Assembly: GCA_945906305.1 (NCBI GenBank)
Contig: CAMDQT010000011.1
Location: 1 to 64,000 of the forward strand
Length of the DNA: 64,000 nucleotides
DNA from: Ferrithrix thermotolerans DSM 19514
GTDB taxonomy: Bacteria > Actinomycetota > Acidimicrobiia > Acidimicrobiales > CAIXPF01
Direction: 5' to 3'
Below are positions 12,004-20,014 of the stretch, piece after piece. The number at the start of each line of letters is the position of its first letter. Position 1 is the first letter of the stretch. The translations under genes and the position numbers were made by a program. The notes beneath the pieces are model-generated. The model searched no databases. It was not told the DNA's origin and saw only the letters and a program-made list of their open reading frames with translations.

Positions 12004-12449
12004 GGACGGCTCCTCTGGATTTCTGGGACGCTCCATCGGCTAGTCGCAGGCCTCATCGCGGCATTTGCGCCGTGATGGGACAACCAAGTGATGGGCGCCC
12101 GATAGGTGGCCCTGGGCAAGAGGTCCGACTCGCGAAAGGACGCGTCGAAGCAGAGAAGCTGACGACGGCAAAACGTGGGCGCGAGCACGGCAACGGAGGA
12201 TCTTAGTCAGATTCACTAGCCGGGGCAAGACACCTGCGAGGAAAAATCGCTTAATTACCGACCTATGGCCAAGCAACGCACCGATAGCTGACGCGACTTT
12301 ATGGCGGGTGAGCGCGGTCGTCAAGGACCTCGAACCGGCCTCACGACGGCCCCGCGGTTCGGTTCGCTCGCCCCACAAGCCGAAGCGCGACCATCTCGGA
12401 TGGACCGTGGTGTGTTCTCCGTCGGGTCGGAGCCCTAGGCTAGGACGCC
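12004..12449. other. Shared divergent control region of rpoB and helD
   Basis: This stretch of about 446 bp separates rpoB (minus) from helD (plus) and contains no supported gene. It carries the rpoB promoter, an rpoB leader of roughly 160-190 nt, and an imperfect 8-bp hairpin at 12055-12076 close to the rpoB start. I looked for, and did not see, the 19-bp rifamycin-associated inverted repeat described upstream of helR in Streptomyces. Confidence 0.7.
12200..12228 (-). promoter_or_regulatory. Promoter of rpoB
   Basis: On the minus strand TTGCCC (12223-12228) and TAAGAT (12200-12205) are separated by exactly 17 bp, close to the vegetative sigma consensus. Transcription would begin near 12193 and run about 190 nt to the TTG start of rpoB. 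It is the best promoter match I found in the window. Confidence 0.7.
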
Positions 12450-14864
12450 TTGAACGACTACCCGAAGCTGGGCGAAGTGGCCCGGGAGCAGCACCGTAAC
12501 GAGACCAGACGAACCGACGTGCCGCCAGAGCCCTCGGCAGAAGTTCTCTTTGCTGCGAACACGCTGGAAGCCGAAATCGGTCGGGAACAATCGGCCGTGG
12601 ACCGCGCCTACGCGCGTCTGGTGGCCATGCGAGAGTCCGCGCTCGACGTAGTACGCCACCACCGTGAATTGGGATCCACCACTTCAGGGCAGTCGCGGGT
12701 GGAATGGGAGAGCCTGCTCGCACTTACCGACCAGCGACTACATCACCTCGAACTCGGCAACACCTCGCTCTGCTTTGGTCGCATTGACAGTGGCGACGAC
12801 GAGACCTACCAGGTCGGTCGGATCTCGGTGCTCGACGAGACTGGCGATCCGCTGGTCCTCGACTGGCGTGCACCCGCCGCGGAGTCCTTTTATCGGGCCA
12901 CGGGACGAAGTCCAATGGGCCTGGTCCGACGCCGTCACCTGATCACCCGGGGGCCCCGGGTCATCGGTCTCGATGACGAGGTGTTCGACCTCGATCGAGC
13001 CAGCGAGTCCAATCTTGCGGTGGTTGGCGAAGGCGCCTTGATGGCGGCCCTGGAACGATCTCGAACCGGACGCATGGGCGACATCGTCCCGACGATCCAA
13101 GCCGAGCAGGACGAGATCATCCGAGCACCCATCGCAGGCATCCTGATCGTGCAAGGTGGCCCGGGTACGGGTAAGACCGCTGTTGCTCTGCATCGAGCGG
13201 CATATCTGCTCTATACCAACCGCCAAAGGCTCGAGGATGCCGGGGTCCTTGTGGTCGGCCCCAACCGCACGTTCCTGCGCTACATCGAACAGGTGCTTCC
13301 GTCCCTCGGCGAGACCGGAGTGGAACTTGTAACCATCGATGGGTTGGTTGGCCGGAGCCGATTTGTCACTCGGGAAGCACCTGATGCGGAGCGTTTGAAA
13401 GGCGATGCCCGTCTGATTCGGGTAATCCGCAATGCGGTGGCCAGCCGTCAGCGCCCACTGGCCAAGGACCTCGTGGTGCCCTTCGGAGCTCGTAATCTGC
13501 GGGTGGCACGGGCCGAACTGATCCAAATCGTCGAACAGGTTTCGAGCCGTTCAGGCACCCACAATGCCCGCCACGGCATCTTCACGAAACGCGTCAAACG
13601 TGCGCTCTGGCAGCACCAACGCCGCATCATCGAACAACGACTCACTCGTCTCCCCGCGGTGGCGGACACCGGCGACGAACTCGACGCCAACGAGGTCGTC
13701 CAAACCATCGCCCTCACGATGCAGCGTGAGGAGGAGAACTTCATGAGCGCCATTGGATTGGTGTCCGAGGTTCGGGTGGCCCTGGAGCGAATGTGGCCGG
13801 TATTGACGCCGGAGGAACTTCTGAACGATCTTTTCGGTGCCCCATCGCTTCTTCGCCTCGCGACGAAGCACGTGCTTTCGGACCAAGAACGAGATGTCCT
13901 TTTTCGGCCCCGGACGGCGAACCCAGAGGCGGCTCCTTGGAGCAGCGCCGATTTGGCCCTGCTCGACGAGGCAGCGATGCTGCTCGGCCCCATCCCCATG
14001 GCGCGCCGTCGTCGCCTGGCCCAGCTTCGAGATGACGCCAAGTGGATGATTGAAGAAACAATCGGCGACATCACATTGCAGACCGGCGAGTTGGACCCGA
14101 CTATGCGCCGCCAGCTCATCGAACACCTCGCCGAGCGGGAACTTGCGACGCAAGGCGAGGACCCAGAAGACGGAACTCCAGCGGTCTACGGCCACGTGAT
14201 CGTGGACGAGGCGCAGGACCTCTCACCCATGCAATGGCGGGTAATCGCACGCCGTTGCACCATGGGCTCGATGACGATCGTGGGTGACCTCGGCCAGGCG
14301 AGCCGCCCCGGTGCGGTGCATTCATGGGCCCAAGCACTGGCGCAACTTCCAGTCCGACGCAGCCCACGCACGGCCAACCTCACGGTCAACTACCGAACCC
14401 CGGCCGAAATCATGGATGTGGCCTCCGGTGTCCTCGCCGTCACCGACCCTGGTGTCGCCCCTCCTCGTTCAGTGCGACGGGCGGGAACAGCCCCACGCTT
14501 CATCCGCTGCGCACCTTCCAGCGTGGTGAGCGACGTCACCGAGCACGTGGCACTCCTTCGAAGCGAGATCTCTGACGGCACACTCGCAGTCATCGCCCCG
14601 GATCAGCTGCTCTTTGACCTGAGACGCGTCTTCGGCGAAGGTGGACCCGGGTCGAACATCCTCGACTCCCCCGTGGGAGTGTTCAGCGCTGCGGAGGCCA
14701 AAGGGCTCGAGTTCGACGCGGTGGTACTGGTGGAGCCAATCCTGATCGCGGGCGACTCTGCCGCGGGACTTCGGGGCCTCTACGTGGCGCTTACCAGAGC
14801 AACCAGAGTTCTGACCATCGTGCACGCCCAACCCCTTCCGGCAGGCCTACGCTCCATTTCGTGA
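12450..14864 (+). CDS. helD: HelD/HelR-type superfamily 1 ATPase acting on RNA polymerase
   Basis: HelD proteins are UvrD-like motors that push into RNA polymerase channels and release stalled or rifampicin-bound enzyme. This one has 804 residues, the usual length. An N-terminal helical region precedes the Walker A loop GGPGTGKTAVALHRAA (from residue 236). Later come the DEAQ box VIVDEAQDLSPMQWR, motif III GDLGQASRPG, TVNYRTPAEIM, AEAKGLEFDAVVLVEP and YVALTRATR. The start is a TTG with AGGA upstream. It is divergent from rpoB and overlaps the next gene by 4 bp (GTGA). Choosing HelD over plain UvrD/Rep rests on the long coiled N-terminus and the neighbourhood. Confidence 0.88.
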   Translation: MNDYPKLGEVAREQHRNETRRTDVPPEPSAEVLFAANTLEAEIGREQSAVDRAYARLVAMRESALDVVRHHRELGSTTSGQSRVEWESLLALTDQRLHHLELGNTSLCFGRIDSGDDETYQVGRISVLDETGDPLVLDWRAPAAESFYRATGRSPMGLVRRRHLITRGPRVIGLDDEVFDLDRASESNLAVVGEGALMAALERSRTGRMGDIVPTIQAEQDEIIRAPIAGILIVQGGPGTGKTAVALHRAAYLLYTNRQRLEDAGVLVVGPNRTFLRYIEQVLPSLGETGVELVTIDGLVGRSRFVTREAPDAERLKGDARLIRVIRNAVASRQRPLAKDLVVPFGARNLRVARAELIQIVEQVSSRSGTHNARHGIFTKRVKRALWQHQRRIIEQRLTRLPAVADTGDELDANEVVQTIALTMQREEENFMSAIGLVSEVRVALERMWPVLTPEELLNDLFGAPSLLRLATKHVLSDQERDVLFRPRTANPEAAPWSSADLALLDEAAMLLGPIPMARRRRLAQLRDDAKWMIEETIGDITLQTGELDPTMRRQLIEHLAERELATQGEDPEDGTPAVYGHVIVDEAQDLSPMQWRVIARRCTMGSMTIVGDLGQASRPGAVHSWAQALAQLPVRRSPRTANLTVNYRTPAEIMDVASGVLAVTDPGVAPPRSVRRAGTAPRFIRCAPSSVVSDVTEHVALLRSEISDGTLAVIAPDQLLFDLRRVFGEGGPGSNILDSPVGVFSAAEAKGLEFDAVVLVEPILIAGDSAAGLRGLYVALTRATRVLTIVHAQPLPAGLRSIS

Positions 14865-15649
14865 GCACTCCCCCAGTCGTCTTGACGATCGGCGGATCAG
14901 ACAGCTCGGGGTGTTACGGCATTCACGCCGACCTGCGGGCCCTCGCCAGTCGCGGAGTTCACGGCGCGAGTGCGCTAACCGTGATCACGGCGCAGAACAC
15001 CACCGGACTACATGCCGCCGCCACGGTTCCCCTCGATCTCGTCGAGGCGCAAATCAACGCGGTTCTCGATGATCTCACCGTCGTCGCCGTCAAGACCGGC
15101 ATGCTTGGTCGGGTCGAGGTCATCGAGATGCTGGCCCGCCTCGCCGCTCAAGGCCGGCTGCCCCACCTTGTGGTCGACCCTGTGCTCGTCGACCGCCATG
15201 GCAGGGCGCTTTTCGGTACCGACGTGAGCGACGCATACCGTGAGCTTCTCATCCCCCATGCCACGTTGACCTGCCCGAATGTCGCCGAAGCAGCACTGCT
15301 TGCCGGCATGGATCCGCAACGGATGCACGACCCGACGGAGTTCATTCGCCACGTCGGCCATTCGACCATTGTCACCGCCGGCCGCTCCAAGGGCGTTGAT
15401 GCCATCGACCTTTACTGGGACGGGGCGGAGCTGGTCGAATTCCGGGCAAAACGCGTCGCCACGACGAACAACGCCGGGTCCGGCGATGCCTTCACTGCCC
15501 ACCTCGCCGCCAGCCTGGGCGGCGGCCGGTCCGTTCGACAATCCATCGAAGAGGCGAAAGCGCATGTCCACGCGGCGCTCGTCTCCGCCGCCGATTGGGC
15601 CCTGGGACAAGGCCCCGGGCCGCTCGACCATCTCGGCTGGTCGCGCTGA
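14861..15649 (+). CDS. thiD: ThiD-like hydroxymethylpyrimidine (phosphate) kinase
   Basis: Family members phosphorylate HMP and HMP-phosphate in thiamine synthesis; some act on pyridoxal. The protein has 262 residues. The N-terminal VLTIGGSDSSGCYGIHADLRA is the substrate-binding signature (usually GSDSSGGAGIQAD), VVDPVLVDRHG is the typical central strand, and NNAGSGDAFTAHLAA is the anion-hole/catalytic motif, here GSGDAF instead of the common GTGC. Its GTG start overlaps the helD stop (GTGA), so the two are co-translated. The link to HelD may only be positional. Pyridoxal kinase activity cannot be excluded. Confidence 0.8.
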   Translation: MSTPPVVLTIGGSDSSGCYGIHADLRALASRGVHGASALTVITAQNTTGLHAAATVPLDLVEAQINAVLDDLTVVAVKTGMLGRVEVIEMLARLAAQGRLPHLVVDPVLVDRHGRALFGTDVSDAYRELLIPHATLTCPNVAEAALLAGMDPQRMHDPTEFIRHVGHSTIVTAGRSKGVDAIDLYWDGAELVEFRAKRVATTNNAGSGDAFTAHLAASLGGGRSVRQSIEEAKAHVHAALVSAADWALGQGPGPLDHLGWSR

Positions 15650-15671
15650 GCACAAGCCACCCGGAAAACCA

Positions 15672-15708
15672 GTGACGGGGCGGACCCCAAAGGGTTCGCC
15701 CCGCTCAC
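15672..15708. terminator. Terminator hairpin between thiD and rplL
   Basis: GTGA-CGGGGCG-GACCC pairs with GGGTT-CGCCCCG-(C)-TCAC around an AAA-containing loop, giving a stem of about 16 bp with one bulge and one G-U. It lies between convergent genes and may serve both strands. Confidence 0.65.
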
Positions 15709-15718
15709 CGGACCAGTT

Positions 15719-15736
15719 GGCGGGCCAAGGCCCGCC
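15719..15736. terminator. Terminator-like hairpin just after rplL
   Basis: GGCGGGCC-AA-GGCCCGCC is a perfect 8-bp inverted repeat starting 4 bp after the rplL stop. With the hairpin at 15672-15708 it separates the ribosomal-protein operon from the helD-thiD operon. No long T-run is visible. Confidence 0.6.
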
Positions 15737-15739
15737 CGA

Positions 15740-16126
15740 TCACTTGATTTCGACGGTGGCGCCGGCGCCTTCGAGCGTCTCTTTCGCCTTGGCCGCTTCT
15801 TCCTTGGTCACCTTCTCCAGGACCGCCTTCGGAGCGCTGTCCACTAGGTCCTTGGCTTCCTTCAGACCCAGATTGGTCAGGGCCCGAACTTCCTTGATGA
15901 CCTGGATCTTCTGGCCACCAATATCCTTGAGGATGACGTCAAACTCGGTCTGCTCCTCCTCGGCGGCCGCGGCCTCGCCGCCACCACCAGCGGGCATCGC
16001 GGCGAAGGCCATGGGGGCCGCCGCAGTGACGTCGAACTTCTCCTCAAACTTCTTCTTGAGCTCAACCAACTCGAGCACGGTCATCGAACCGATTGCGTCG
16101 AGGATCTCTTCAGCGCTGATAGCCAT
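15740..16126 (-). CDS. rplL: 50S ribosomal protein L7/L12
   Basis: L7/L12 forms the flexible stalk that recruits translational GTPases. It has 128 residues: an N-terminal dimerisation helix ([20 protein letters not shown]), an Ala/Gly/Glu-rich hinge around residues 37-58, and the C-terminal factor-binding domain ([37 protein letters not shown]). The ATG is preceded by AGGAGAG. It follows rplJ after 49 bp. Unusually, rpoB does not follow it on the same strand; helD-thiD intervene in the opposite direction. Confidence 0.98.
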   Translation of the reverse strand: MAISAEEILDAIGSMTVLELVELKKKFEEKFDVTAAAPMAFAAMPAGGGGEAAAAEEEQTEFDVILKDIGGQKIQVIKEVRALTNLGLKEAKDLVDSAPKAVLEKVTKEEAAKAKETLEGAGATVEIK

Positions 16127-16175
16127 TTTCTCTCTCCTGTACTGCGAACGTTGGTGGTGACGGGTAGTGATTCGA

Positions 16176-16730
16176 TCAGGCGGCGGCTTCGCCGCCCTGG
16201 CTGTCGATGAGGGCCTGAACGGCGTACACGATGTCTCGTGCCGGCGCCGCGAGCAGGCTCGCCATCTGTGATAGCGGGGCTTCGAACAAGCCCGCGAGTT
16301 GCGCTAGCGCCTGCTCACGTGAAGGCATATCGGCCAACGCACGAGCACCATCTGCGTCGATGGTTCGGGTGCCAAGCACACCGCCCTTGATGATCAGCGC
16401 GGGCACTTCGCGTGCCAGCCCGCGAAGGGTCTTGGCCACTCCGGCGATGTCACCCGCGGTGCCGTCGGCCTTGGCGCCGACGAACGCAATTGCGGTGGGG
16501 CCGACCAGAAGCTCATCGAGGTCTAGGTCAAGGTTCCCTGCGGCGATGCGAACCAACGTGTTTTTGTACACGCGATACTCACCGCCCTGGTCCCGCAGCT
16601 GGCGGCGTAAACCGCTGATCTGCGCCACGGTCATCCCTCGATACTCGGTGATGATCGCTGCTTCAGCGGCTGCCAGCTTTGCTTGGACCTCTGCGACCAC
16701 CGCAACCTTCTCGGGTCTCGGGCTGTCCAT
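16176..16730 (-). CDS. rplJ: 50S ribosomal protein L10
   Basis: L10 anchors L7/L12 dimers to 23S rRNA. From the ATG at 16730 it has 184 residues beginning [16 protein letters not shown], with [20 protein letters not shown] as the rRNA-binding part and a C-terminal helix for L12. A strong GGAGG precedes this ATG; an upstream in-frame ATG at 16853 would run through the leader and is rejected. The 263-bp leader carries a large hairpin, suggesting autogenous or attenuation control. Confidence 0.97.
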   Translation of the reverse strand: MDSPRPEKVAVVAEVQAKLAAAEAAIITEYRGMTVAQISGLRRQLRDQGGEYRVYKNTLVRIAAGNLDLDLDELLVGPTAIAFVGAKADGTAGDIAGVAKTLRGLAREVPALIIKGGVLGTRTIDADGARALADMPSREQALAQLAGLFEAPLSQMASLLAAPARDIVYAVQALIDSQGGEAAA

Positions 16731-16993
16731 AATCCTCCGTTCTCGTTGTGGTCGGGATACCCCGAACTGTTGGCCCTTCGTCTCTCGACGATGATCTGGT
16801 TCGAAAACGTCGACGACGTGGGGTCGCCTGCTGGCGAACTCCCACGTCGTCAATGCGGCTGGCGTTGATGACGGAAGGGTTCACCTCGTCCGGCGACCGC
16901 GAGGCGGTCATTGGGCCCGAAGGCACCGGAGATCTTCGGCGAGTACACGCTTCGTGTGTTTTCAGTTTTCAGCCCGGAGCAAGCCCGGCTTGT
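16731..16993 (-). promoter_or_regulatory. rplJ leader region (putative L10 leader)
   Basis: This leader between rplA and rplJ holds a long hairpin at 16812-16851 followed on the transcript by a short T-run. Position and structure fit the L10-leader autoregulatory element known for rplJL operons, where L10 or the L10-L12 complex binds the mRNA. I cannot confirm a covariance-model match. Confidence 0.5.
16812..16851 (-). terminator. Attenuator-like hairpin in rplJ leader
   Basis: Outer arms GACGACGTGGG and CCCACGTCGTC pair perfectly over 11 bp, and an inner TCGCC/GGCGA stem closes a 4-nt loop. On the transcript the stem is followed after 4 nt by TTTT. It lies 82 nt before the rplJ start and could end part of the transcripts before rplJ. 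Confidence 0.6.
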
Positions 16994-17695
16994 CTACCTT
17001 TCGGTAACGGTCAGTTTCAGCGGATCAAGCTTGATACCGGGACCATGGGTGGTCGACAGAACGACCTTCTGCATGTAGCGACCCTTGGCCGAAGCAGGCT
17101 TGGCACGGTTCAATTCCTCGACGACCACCAAGAAATTGTGCAGCAAGGCGTCGGAGTCGAAGCTGACCTTGCCCACCGGTACGTGCACATTGCCGTAACG
17201 ATCGGTGCGGTATTCGACCCGACCGCCCTTGAACTCCCCGACCGCTTTCGCCGGATCCGCAGTGACGGTGCCTGTCTTGGGATTCGGCATCAACCCACGG
17301 GGCCCGAGCACCCGCCCGAGCTTGCCCACCATCGGCATGAGGTCTGGTGTAGCGATGGCCACGTCAAAGTCGAGCATGCCGCCTTCGACTTGAGCCACGA
17401 GGTCGTCAGCACCGACATGGTCCGCCCCCGCTTCACGGGCGGCGGTGGCAGCCTCACCGGCAGCAAACACGGCGATGCGCACCGTCCGGCCGGTTCCGTT
17501 GGGCAACGACACCGTGCCGCGCACGATCTGGTCTGCCTTTCGGGGATCGACGCCAAGCCGGAATGCCACCTCGACGGTTTCGTCGAAATTGCCCTTGGCC
17601 AGGTTCTTCACGACGTCGATCGACTCAACGGCGGTGTGGTAGTGGTCTCGGTCGAAGCGCTTTACTGCGTCTTCGTACCGCTTGCCCTTCGCCAT
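16994..17695 (-). CDS. rplA: 50S ribosomal protein L1
   Basis: L1 forms the mobile stalk at the tRNA exit site and represses its own operon. From the ATG at 17695 it has 233 residues beginning MAKGKRYEDAVKRFDRDHYH, with the signature GKLGRVLGPRGLMPNPKTGTV in the second half. GAGGGAG lies upstream; the longer in-frame start at 17848 lacks homology and would overlap rplK. It follows rplK after 73 bp. Confidence 0.98.
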   Translation of the reverse strand: MAKGKRYEDAVKRFDRDHYHTAVESIDVVKNLAKGNFDETVEVAFRLGVDPRKADQIVRGTVSLPNGTGRTVRIAVFAAGEAATAAREAGADHVGADDLVAQVEGGMLDFDVAIATPDLMPMVGKLGRVLGPRGLMPNPKTGTVTADPAKAVGEFKGGRVEYRTDRYGNVHVPVGKVSFDSDALLHNFLVVVEELNRAKPASAKGRYMQKVVLSTTHGPGIKLDPLKLTVTER

Positions 17696-17768
17696 AATGG
17701 CTCCCTCGCAGGTAGGCATCGGGGGCGAGGTCTTCCCCCGAGCGTCAATTTGATCTGGACAGGTGTGG

Positions 17769-18200
17769 CTATCGGCCTTCGACGACGAGGCCCATGGAAC
17801 GAGCAGTGCCGGCGATCTGCGCCTTGGCCGACTCGAGGTCGTAGGCATTTAGGTCGTTCAGCTTGAGCTGAGCGATCTCGGTCAGTTGGGAATCGGTGAT
17901 CTTGCCCACGGTCTCCTTGCCAACGTTGGCCGATCCTCGTGGAACCCCGGCCGCCTGGCGCAACAGCACCGGCGTGGGAGGGGTCTTGGTGACGAAGGTG
18001 AAGGTCCGGTCTTGGAAGACGGTTACCTCAACCGGAATGATCGTTCCGGTCTGGGCTTCTGTCGCCGCGTTGTATTGCTTACAAAAGTCCATAATCGCGA
18101 TGCCGTGCGGACCAAGGGCGGTACCAACGGGCGGGGCCGGCGTGGCCTTCCCGGCGGGAATCTGGATCTTCACGACGGCCACGACTTGCTTTTTGGCCAT
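17769..18200 (-). CDS. rplK: 50S ribosomal protein L11
   Basis: L11 is part of the GTPase-associated centre and is needed for RelA-dependent stringent signalling. It has 143 residues with the proline-rich N-terminal domain ([23 protein letters not shown]) and the rRNA-binding C-terminal domain ([20 protein letters not shown]). It follows nusG by 70 bp in the standard nusG-rplK-rplA order. Confidence 0.98.
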   Translation of the reverse strand: MAKKQVVAVVKIQIPAGKATPAPPVGTALGPHGIAIMDFCKQYNAATEAQTGTIIPVEVTVFQDRTFTFVTKTPPTPVLLRQAAGVPRGSANVGKETVGKITDSQLTEIAQLKLNDLNAYDLESAKAQIAGTARSMGLVVEGR

Positions 18201-18270
18201 GGGTATCTACCTCAAAATCGGGAGCGGAATAGTATGGCACCTCCATGGGGGACGGCGCCAGTCGGATTGG

Positions 18271-19008
18271 TCAGAGCCGAGCGATCTGGCTGAACTCGAG
18301 CTCGACGGGGGTCTCCCGACCGAAGATGTTGACGAGCACTTTCACCTTCAACTGATCCTCGTTGATCTCGACGATCTCTCCCGAGAAATCAGCAAATGGT
18401 CCTTCCTTCACCCGGACCGTCTCGCCCATTTCATACTCCAGCTTCGGACGGCCCTTCTTGGCTGGCGCATCCCCGGGCGCCTTGACCTGGAGGAACTGCT
18501 CGACCTCGTGGCGACGCAACGAAGACGGCTTGTTAGCCGCCCCGACGAAACCCGTCACCCCCGGCGTGTTTCGAATGACATACCACGAGTCGTCATCAAG
18601 CGTGCAACGCACGAGCAGGTAACCAGGGAACATCTTGCGTTGCACGACCGCCTTGCGGCCATTCTTGAACTCGATGACATCCTCGGTCGGGATGGCCACC
18701 TCGTGGATTCGCCCCTCCATGTTCATGGACTGCGTTCGGGCTTCGAGGTTCTGGCGCACCTTGTTCTCATAACCGGACTGGGTATGCACCACATACCACT
18801 TACCGGGCCGGTCGAACGGGCTGACCTCAGCAGGCTCCACATCAGCCTCCTCTTCGAGGAGCAGATCGATGTCGATCACCTCACCGGCGACGATTGAATC
18901 GCTCTCGAACCCATCAGGCTCGGTGCCATCAACCTCCTCGACAAGGTCCGTCGTTTCGCCGACGTTTGCCATATCGGCTTCCTCTTGATGCATGTCCACG
19001 TTCGTCAT
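18271..19008 (-). CDS. nusG: Transcription termination/antitermination factor NusG
   Basis: NusG links RNA polymerase to ribosomes or Rho. The protein has up to 245 residues. An acidic, low-complexity N-terminal extension of about 68 residues precedes the NGN domain (KWYVVHTQSGYENKVRQNLE, FPGYLLVRC, TPGVTGFVG), and the C-terminal KOW domain (GETVRVKEGPFADFSGEIVEI) ends at SQIARL. Acidic extensions of this kind are common in actinobacterial NusG. The Shine-Dalgarno AAGGA abuts the first ATG, so the GTG three codons later (18999) may be the true start. It follows secE after 18 bp. Confidence 0.96.
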   Translation of the reverse strand: MTNVDMHQEEADMANVGETTDLVEEVDGTEPDGFESDSIVAGEVIDIDLLLEEEADVEPAEVSPFDRPGKWYVVHTQSGYENKVRQNLEARTQSMNMEGRIHEVAIPTEDVIEFKNGRKAVVQRKMFPGYLLVRCTLDDDSWYVIRNTPGVTGFVGAANKPSSLRRHEVEQFLQVKAPGDAPAKKGRPKLEYEMGETVRVKEGPFADFSGEIVEINEDQLKVKVLVNIFGRETPVELEFSQIARL

Positions 19009-19026
19009 TCCTTCTCGACGGCCAGG

Positions 19027-19341
19027 TCAGTTGATGTCGAAGAGCCAGAAAGTGGCCTTGGCGAACGCCCAGTCGGCAGCGCCAACCAAAGCGGTCATGA
19101 ACACCAGGAACGCCAGCACGATGATGGAGTAGTTAATGACCTCAGCCTTGGTAGGCCAGGCCACCTTGCGAAGTTCGCCCCGCATCTCCTTGAAGAACTG
19201 GCGCGGCGAGGTCCGTTCGCGCTTGGGTGCCGAGGCCGAAGCCGCGGTACGGGATTTGGTGTTGATCGGTTCGCCGGAGGCGTCAAGGTACCCCGCGCGC
19301 CGAAGCATTCGCTTCTGATCACGGTTCATATTCATCGCCAT
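19027..19341 (-). CDS. secE: Preprotein translocase subunit SecE
   Basis: SecE clamps SecY in the plasma-membrane translocon. The protein has 104 residues: a basic, disordered N-terminus of about 45 residues, then the conserved amphipathic segment FFKEMRGELRKVAWPTKAEV and a single membrane helix (about 70-95). GAGGG precedes the ATG. It lies directly before nusG and 93 bp after tRNA-Trp, the usual actinobacterial arrangement. Confidence 0.96.
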   Translation of the reverse strand: MAMNMNRDQKRMLRRAGYLDASGEPINTKSRTAASASAPKRERTSPRQFFKEMRGELRKVAWPTKAEVINYSIIVLAFLVFMTALVGAADWAFAKATFWLFDIN

Positions 19342-19434
19342 GGGGAACCCTCACCATCCTCACGTTCCGGGCGAACACCGATCGCGCCGTAGGGCCGGGA
19401 CCCGGCTGCGGGTGCCGACCGCCACGCCTTGGAG

Positions 19435-19507
19435 CAGGGCAGGAGGGACTCGAACCCCCAACCTACGGTTTTGGAGACCGTTGCGCTGCCAGTTGCGCCA
19501 CTGCCCT
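19435..19507 (-). tRNA. tRNA-Trp (CCA anticodon)
   Basis: A 73-nt cloverleaf is readable on the minus strand: acceptor AGGGCAG/CTGCCCT, discriminator G, anticodon arm with CTCCAAA giving anticodon CCA, and T arm with GGTTCGAGTCC. The 3' CCA is not encoded. It lies upstream of secE and may share its transcript. Confidence 0.95.
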
Positions 19508-19593
19508 AAGGACTCGGGAGCCTAGCACCCCTCCGAAATGGAAACGGTGCTCGGAGATCGACGACGACGAGCTTTCCCCAACCCCAGCGCAAG

Positions 19594-19634
19594 GCATCGT
19601 TCACGAAGCATCGCGAAGCATCGTTCACGAAGCA
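19594..19634. repeat. Tandem 24-bp repeat at the 3' end of the anti-sigma gene
   Basis: GCATCGTTCACGAAGCA occurs at 19594-19610 and again at 19618-19634, with TCGCGAA between, i.e. 1.7 copies of a 24-bp unit. The second copy overlaps the last codons of the anti-sigma gene and the first is just beyond its stop. Slippage here would change the C-terminus. Confidence 0.8.
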
Positions 19635-20014
19635 ACGCGGAAACGGGACCGGCGCGACATGCTCGCTAGCACCACCACGCCGGCGGCTCCGGCAGCAGTG
19701 GCCGCCGCGATCCCGCCGAAATAGGCCGCTCGACGTCCGCTGAGCAGCTGGCGCACGGCATGCCGTTCTCCTGACTCGGCGATGGTGGCGAGAATATCGG
19801 CGAGCAGGCCAGGGGCAGGCTCGAGGAATTCCGTCCTCAACGTTCGAAGCGATCGCAGGACCTTGCGATATTGCACCAACTCGGTTTGGCAACGAAGACA
19901 CCGGTCGACATGCCATCGCGCACTACCGCGCAAGGTCACGGAGCCGTCGCCGACGCCGGGGAGCAGGTTGGCTACGTCCTCACACTGCATGGCGGGCGTC
20001 TCGCTCATCCTCAC
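19625..20014 (-). CDS. Putative membrane-anchored zinc-finger anti-sigma factor
   Basis: The protein has up to 129 residues. Near residue 10 there is a Cys, and later a His-x3-Cys-x2-Cys group (HVDRCLRC), the layout of ZAS-type anti-sigma domains. One membrane helix follows (AAYFGGIAAATAAGAAGVVV) and then a short basic tail. It overlaps the end of the ECF sigma gene, as cognate pairs do, so it probably holds that sigma factor at the membrane until a signal arrives. The start could also be ATG 20008 or ATG 19990. The signal is unknown, and no periplasmic sensor domain is present. Confidence 0.75.
   Translation of the reverse strand: MRMSETPAMQCEDVANLLPGVGDGSVTLRGSARWHVDRCLRCQTELVQYRKVLRSLRTLRTEFLEPAPGLLADILATIAESGERHAVRQLLSGRRAAYFGGIAAATAAGAAGVVVLASMSRRSRFRVAS

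Noticed and set aside
12004-12449. Rifamycin-associated element upstream of helD
   Set aside because: No 19-bp GGGGCTTGC-type inverted repeat is present; only the half-like CCCCACAAGCC stretch, which lacks the partner arm.
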